A stretch of 6,296 nucleotides of DNA from Clostridia bacterium (GTDB lineage: Bacteria > Bacillota > Peptococcia > DRI-13 > DTU073): NCBI GenBank assembly GCA_012842035.1, contig DUTO01000014.1, positions 1-6,296 of the forward strand, in the 5' to 3' direction. This document shows positions 5,864 through 6,296 of this stretch, one piece after another (positions within the stretch are counted from its first letter, which is position 1; each line of letters starts with the position of its first letter). The notes under the pieces are model-generated. The model searched no databases, was not told the origin of the DNA, and saw only the letters and a program-made list of their open reading frames with translations. The position numbers and the translations under genes were made by a program.

Positions 5864-6296
5864 ATGAAAAAAACTGTATTACAGGTTTTGCTTGAGCACC
5901 AAGGTGAATATGTTTCTGGGGAAGAGATTAGTGACCTTTTGCAAGTGAGTAGGACAGCTGTGTGGAAACATATTCAGAGTTTAAAAGAAGCTGGTTATAA
6001 AATTAACTCTTCTTCAGGAAAGGGTTATTGTTTATTGGAAAGACCGGATTTACTTACTCCTTTAGAAATTAAGACGGGACTAAAAACGGAATTTTTAGGG
6101 CATAATTTGCTTTGCTATACTACGCTTGATTCGACAAATGAAACAGCCAAAAAAGAGGCTTTGGCAGATGCTCCGGAGGGTACGGTAGTTGTTGCTGAAC
6201 AACAACAACAAGGTAAAGGCAGGTTAGAACGAAATTGGTTTTCTCCGCCGGAGTTGGGGTTATGGTTTTCGGTGATTTTACGTCCTCAAATTGAAC
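5864..6296 (+). CDS. birA: Bifunctional biotin-[acetyl-CoA carboxylase] ligase / biotin repressor BirA, 3' partial
   Basis: Activates biotin to biotinyl-AMP and attaches it to carrier-protein lysines; members with an N-terminal helix-turn-helix also repress biotin genes. The frame is open from ATG 5864 through the right edge, 144 codons, less than half of a typical 320-330-residue protein. Seen: a winged-helix domain (about 1-60) with the helix-turn-helix at about 17-40 (VSGEEISDLL, SRTAVWKHI) and a GKGYCL wing. Then comes the ligase domain with LDSTNETAKK (88-97), VVVAEQQQQGKGRLERNW (108-125, the adenylate and biotin-binding loop) and GLWFSVILRP (132-141). The loop reads GKGRLER where E. coli has GRGRRGR, so the last glycine is replaced by glutamate. 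Ribosome-site candidate AAAGAGGCGG (5847-5856) lies 7 bases upstream. I see no clear -35/-10 pair; AT-rich TAATATATAAG (5836-5846) could hold the -10. The catalytic lysine region lies outside the window. Confidence 0.94.
   Translation, partial: MKKTVLQVLLEHQGEYVSGEEISDLLQVSRTAVWKHIQSLKEAGYKINSSSGKGYCLLERPDLLTPLEIKTGLKTEFLGHNLLCYTTLDSTNETAKKEALADAPEGTVVVAEQQQQGKGRLERNWFSPPELGLWFSVILRPQIE

Noticed and set aside
1..6296. Mobile elements, CRISPR arrays, tRNA/rRNA genes, or a new defence or biosynthetic system.
   Set aside because: No repeats, transposase-like frames, RNA gene motifs or unassigned genes were found; nearly all bases are accounted for by known housekeeping genes.

Overview
The window reads as a conserved housekeeping block of a low-GC, Gram-positive-type bacterium (Bacillota, most likely a Clostridia-class lineage). 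The grounds are AT-rich codon use (TTA leucine and AAA/GAA dominate), strong GGAGG-type ribosome binding sites, TTG and GTG starts, a PASTA-domain Ser/Thr kinase paired with a PP2C phosphatase, and the gene order rlmN-stp-prkC-rsgA-rpe-thiN with rpmB convergent behind it. That order matches the Bacillus subtilis yloN-prpC-prkC-cpgA-rpe-yloS-(spoVM)-rpmB neighbourhood. The species cannot be named from the sequence alone.

Layout: positions 1-780 hold the 3' two-thirds of rlmN (23S rRNA/tRNA A2-methyltransferase), cut by the left edge. At 795-1508 is a PP2C phosphatase and at 1548-3191 its membrane-anchored PASTA kinase. At 3206-4126 is rsgA, a ribosome small-subunit GTPase, and at 4128-4781 rpe, ribulose-phosphate 3-epimerase. 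These five genes lie on the + strand with gaps of only 1-39 bases and look like one transcription unit. A compact intrinsic terminator overlaps the rpe stop codon, followed by thiN (thiamine pyrophosphokinase, 4844-5530). On the - strand, rpmB (ribosomal protein L28, 5562-5753) converges on thiN; a bidirectional hairpin inside the thiN 3' end is its probable terminator, and it has a recognisable sigma-A-type promoter. Divergent from rpmB, birA (biotin-protein ligase/repressor) begins at 5864 and runs off the right edge.

Functionally, the block joins translation (RlmN, RsgA, L28), cell-wall-linked Ser/Thr phospho-signalling (phosphatase and kinase, with RsgA a known kinase substrate in B. subtilis) and central or cofactor metabolism (Rpe, ThiN, BirA). 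All reading frames appear intact, and the catalytic residues I could check are in place apart from a few local substitutions noted in the entries.

I found no mobile element, CRISPR array, RNA gene or riboswitch, and no evidence of a new biological system. The points worth a second look are modest: no recognisable spoVM in its usual slot, birA adjacent to rpmB, terminators at rpe/thiN and thiN/rpmB, and loss of the residue matching the reported RsgA phosphosite.
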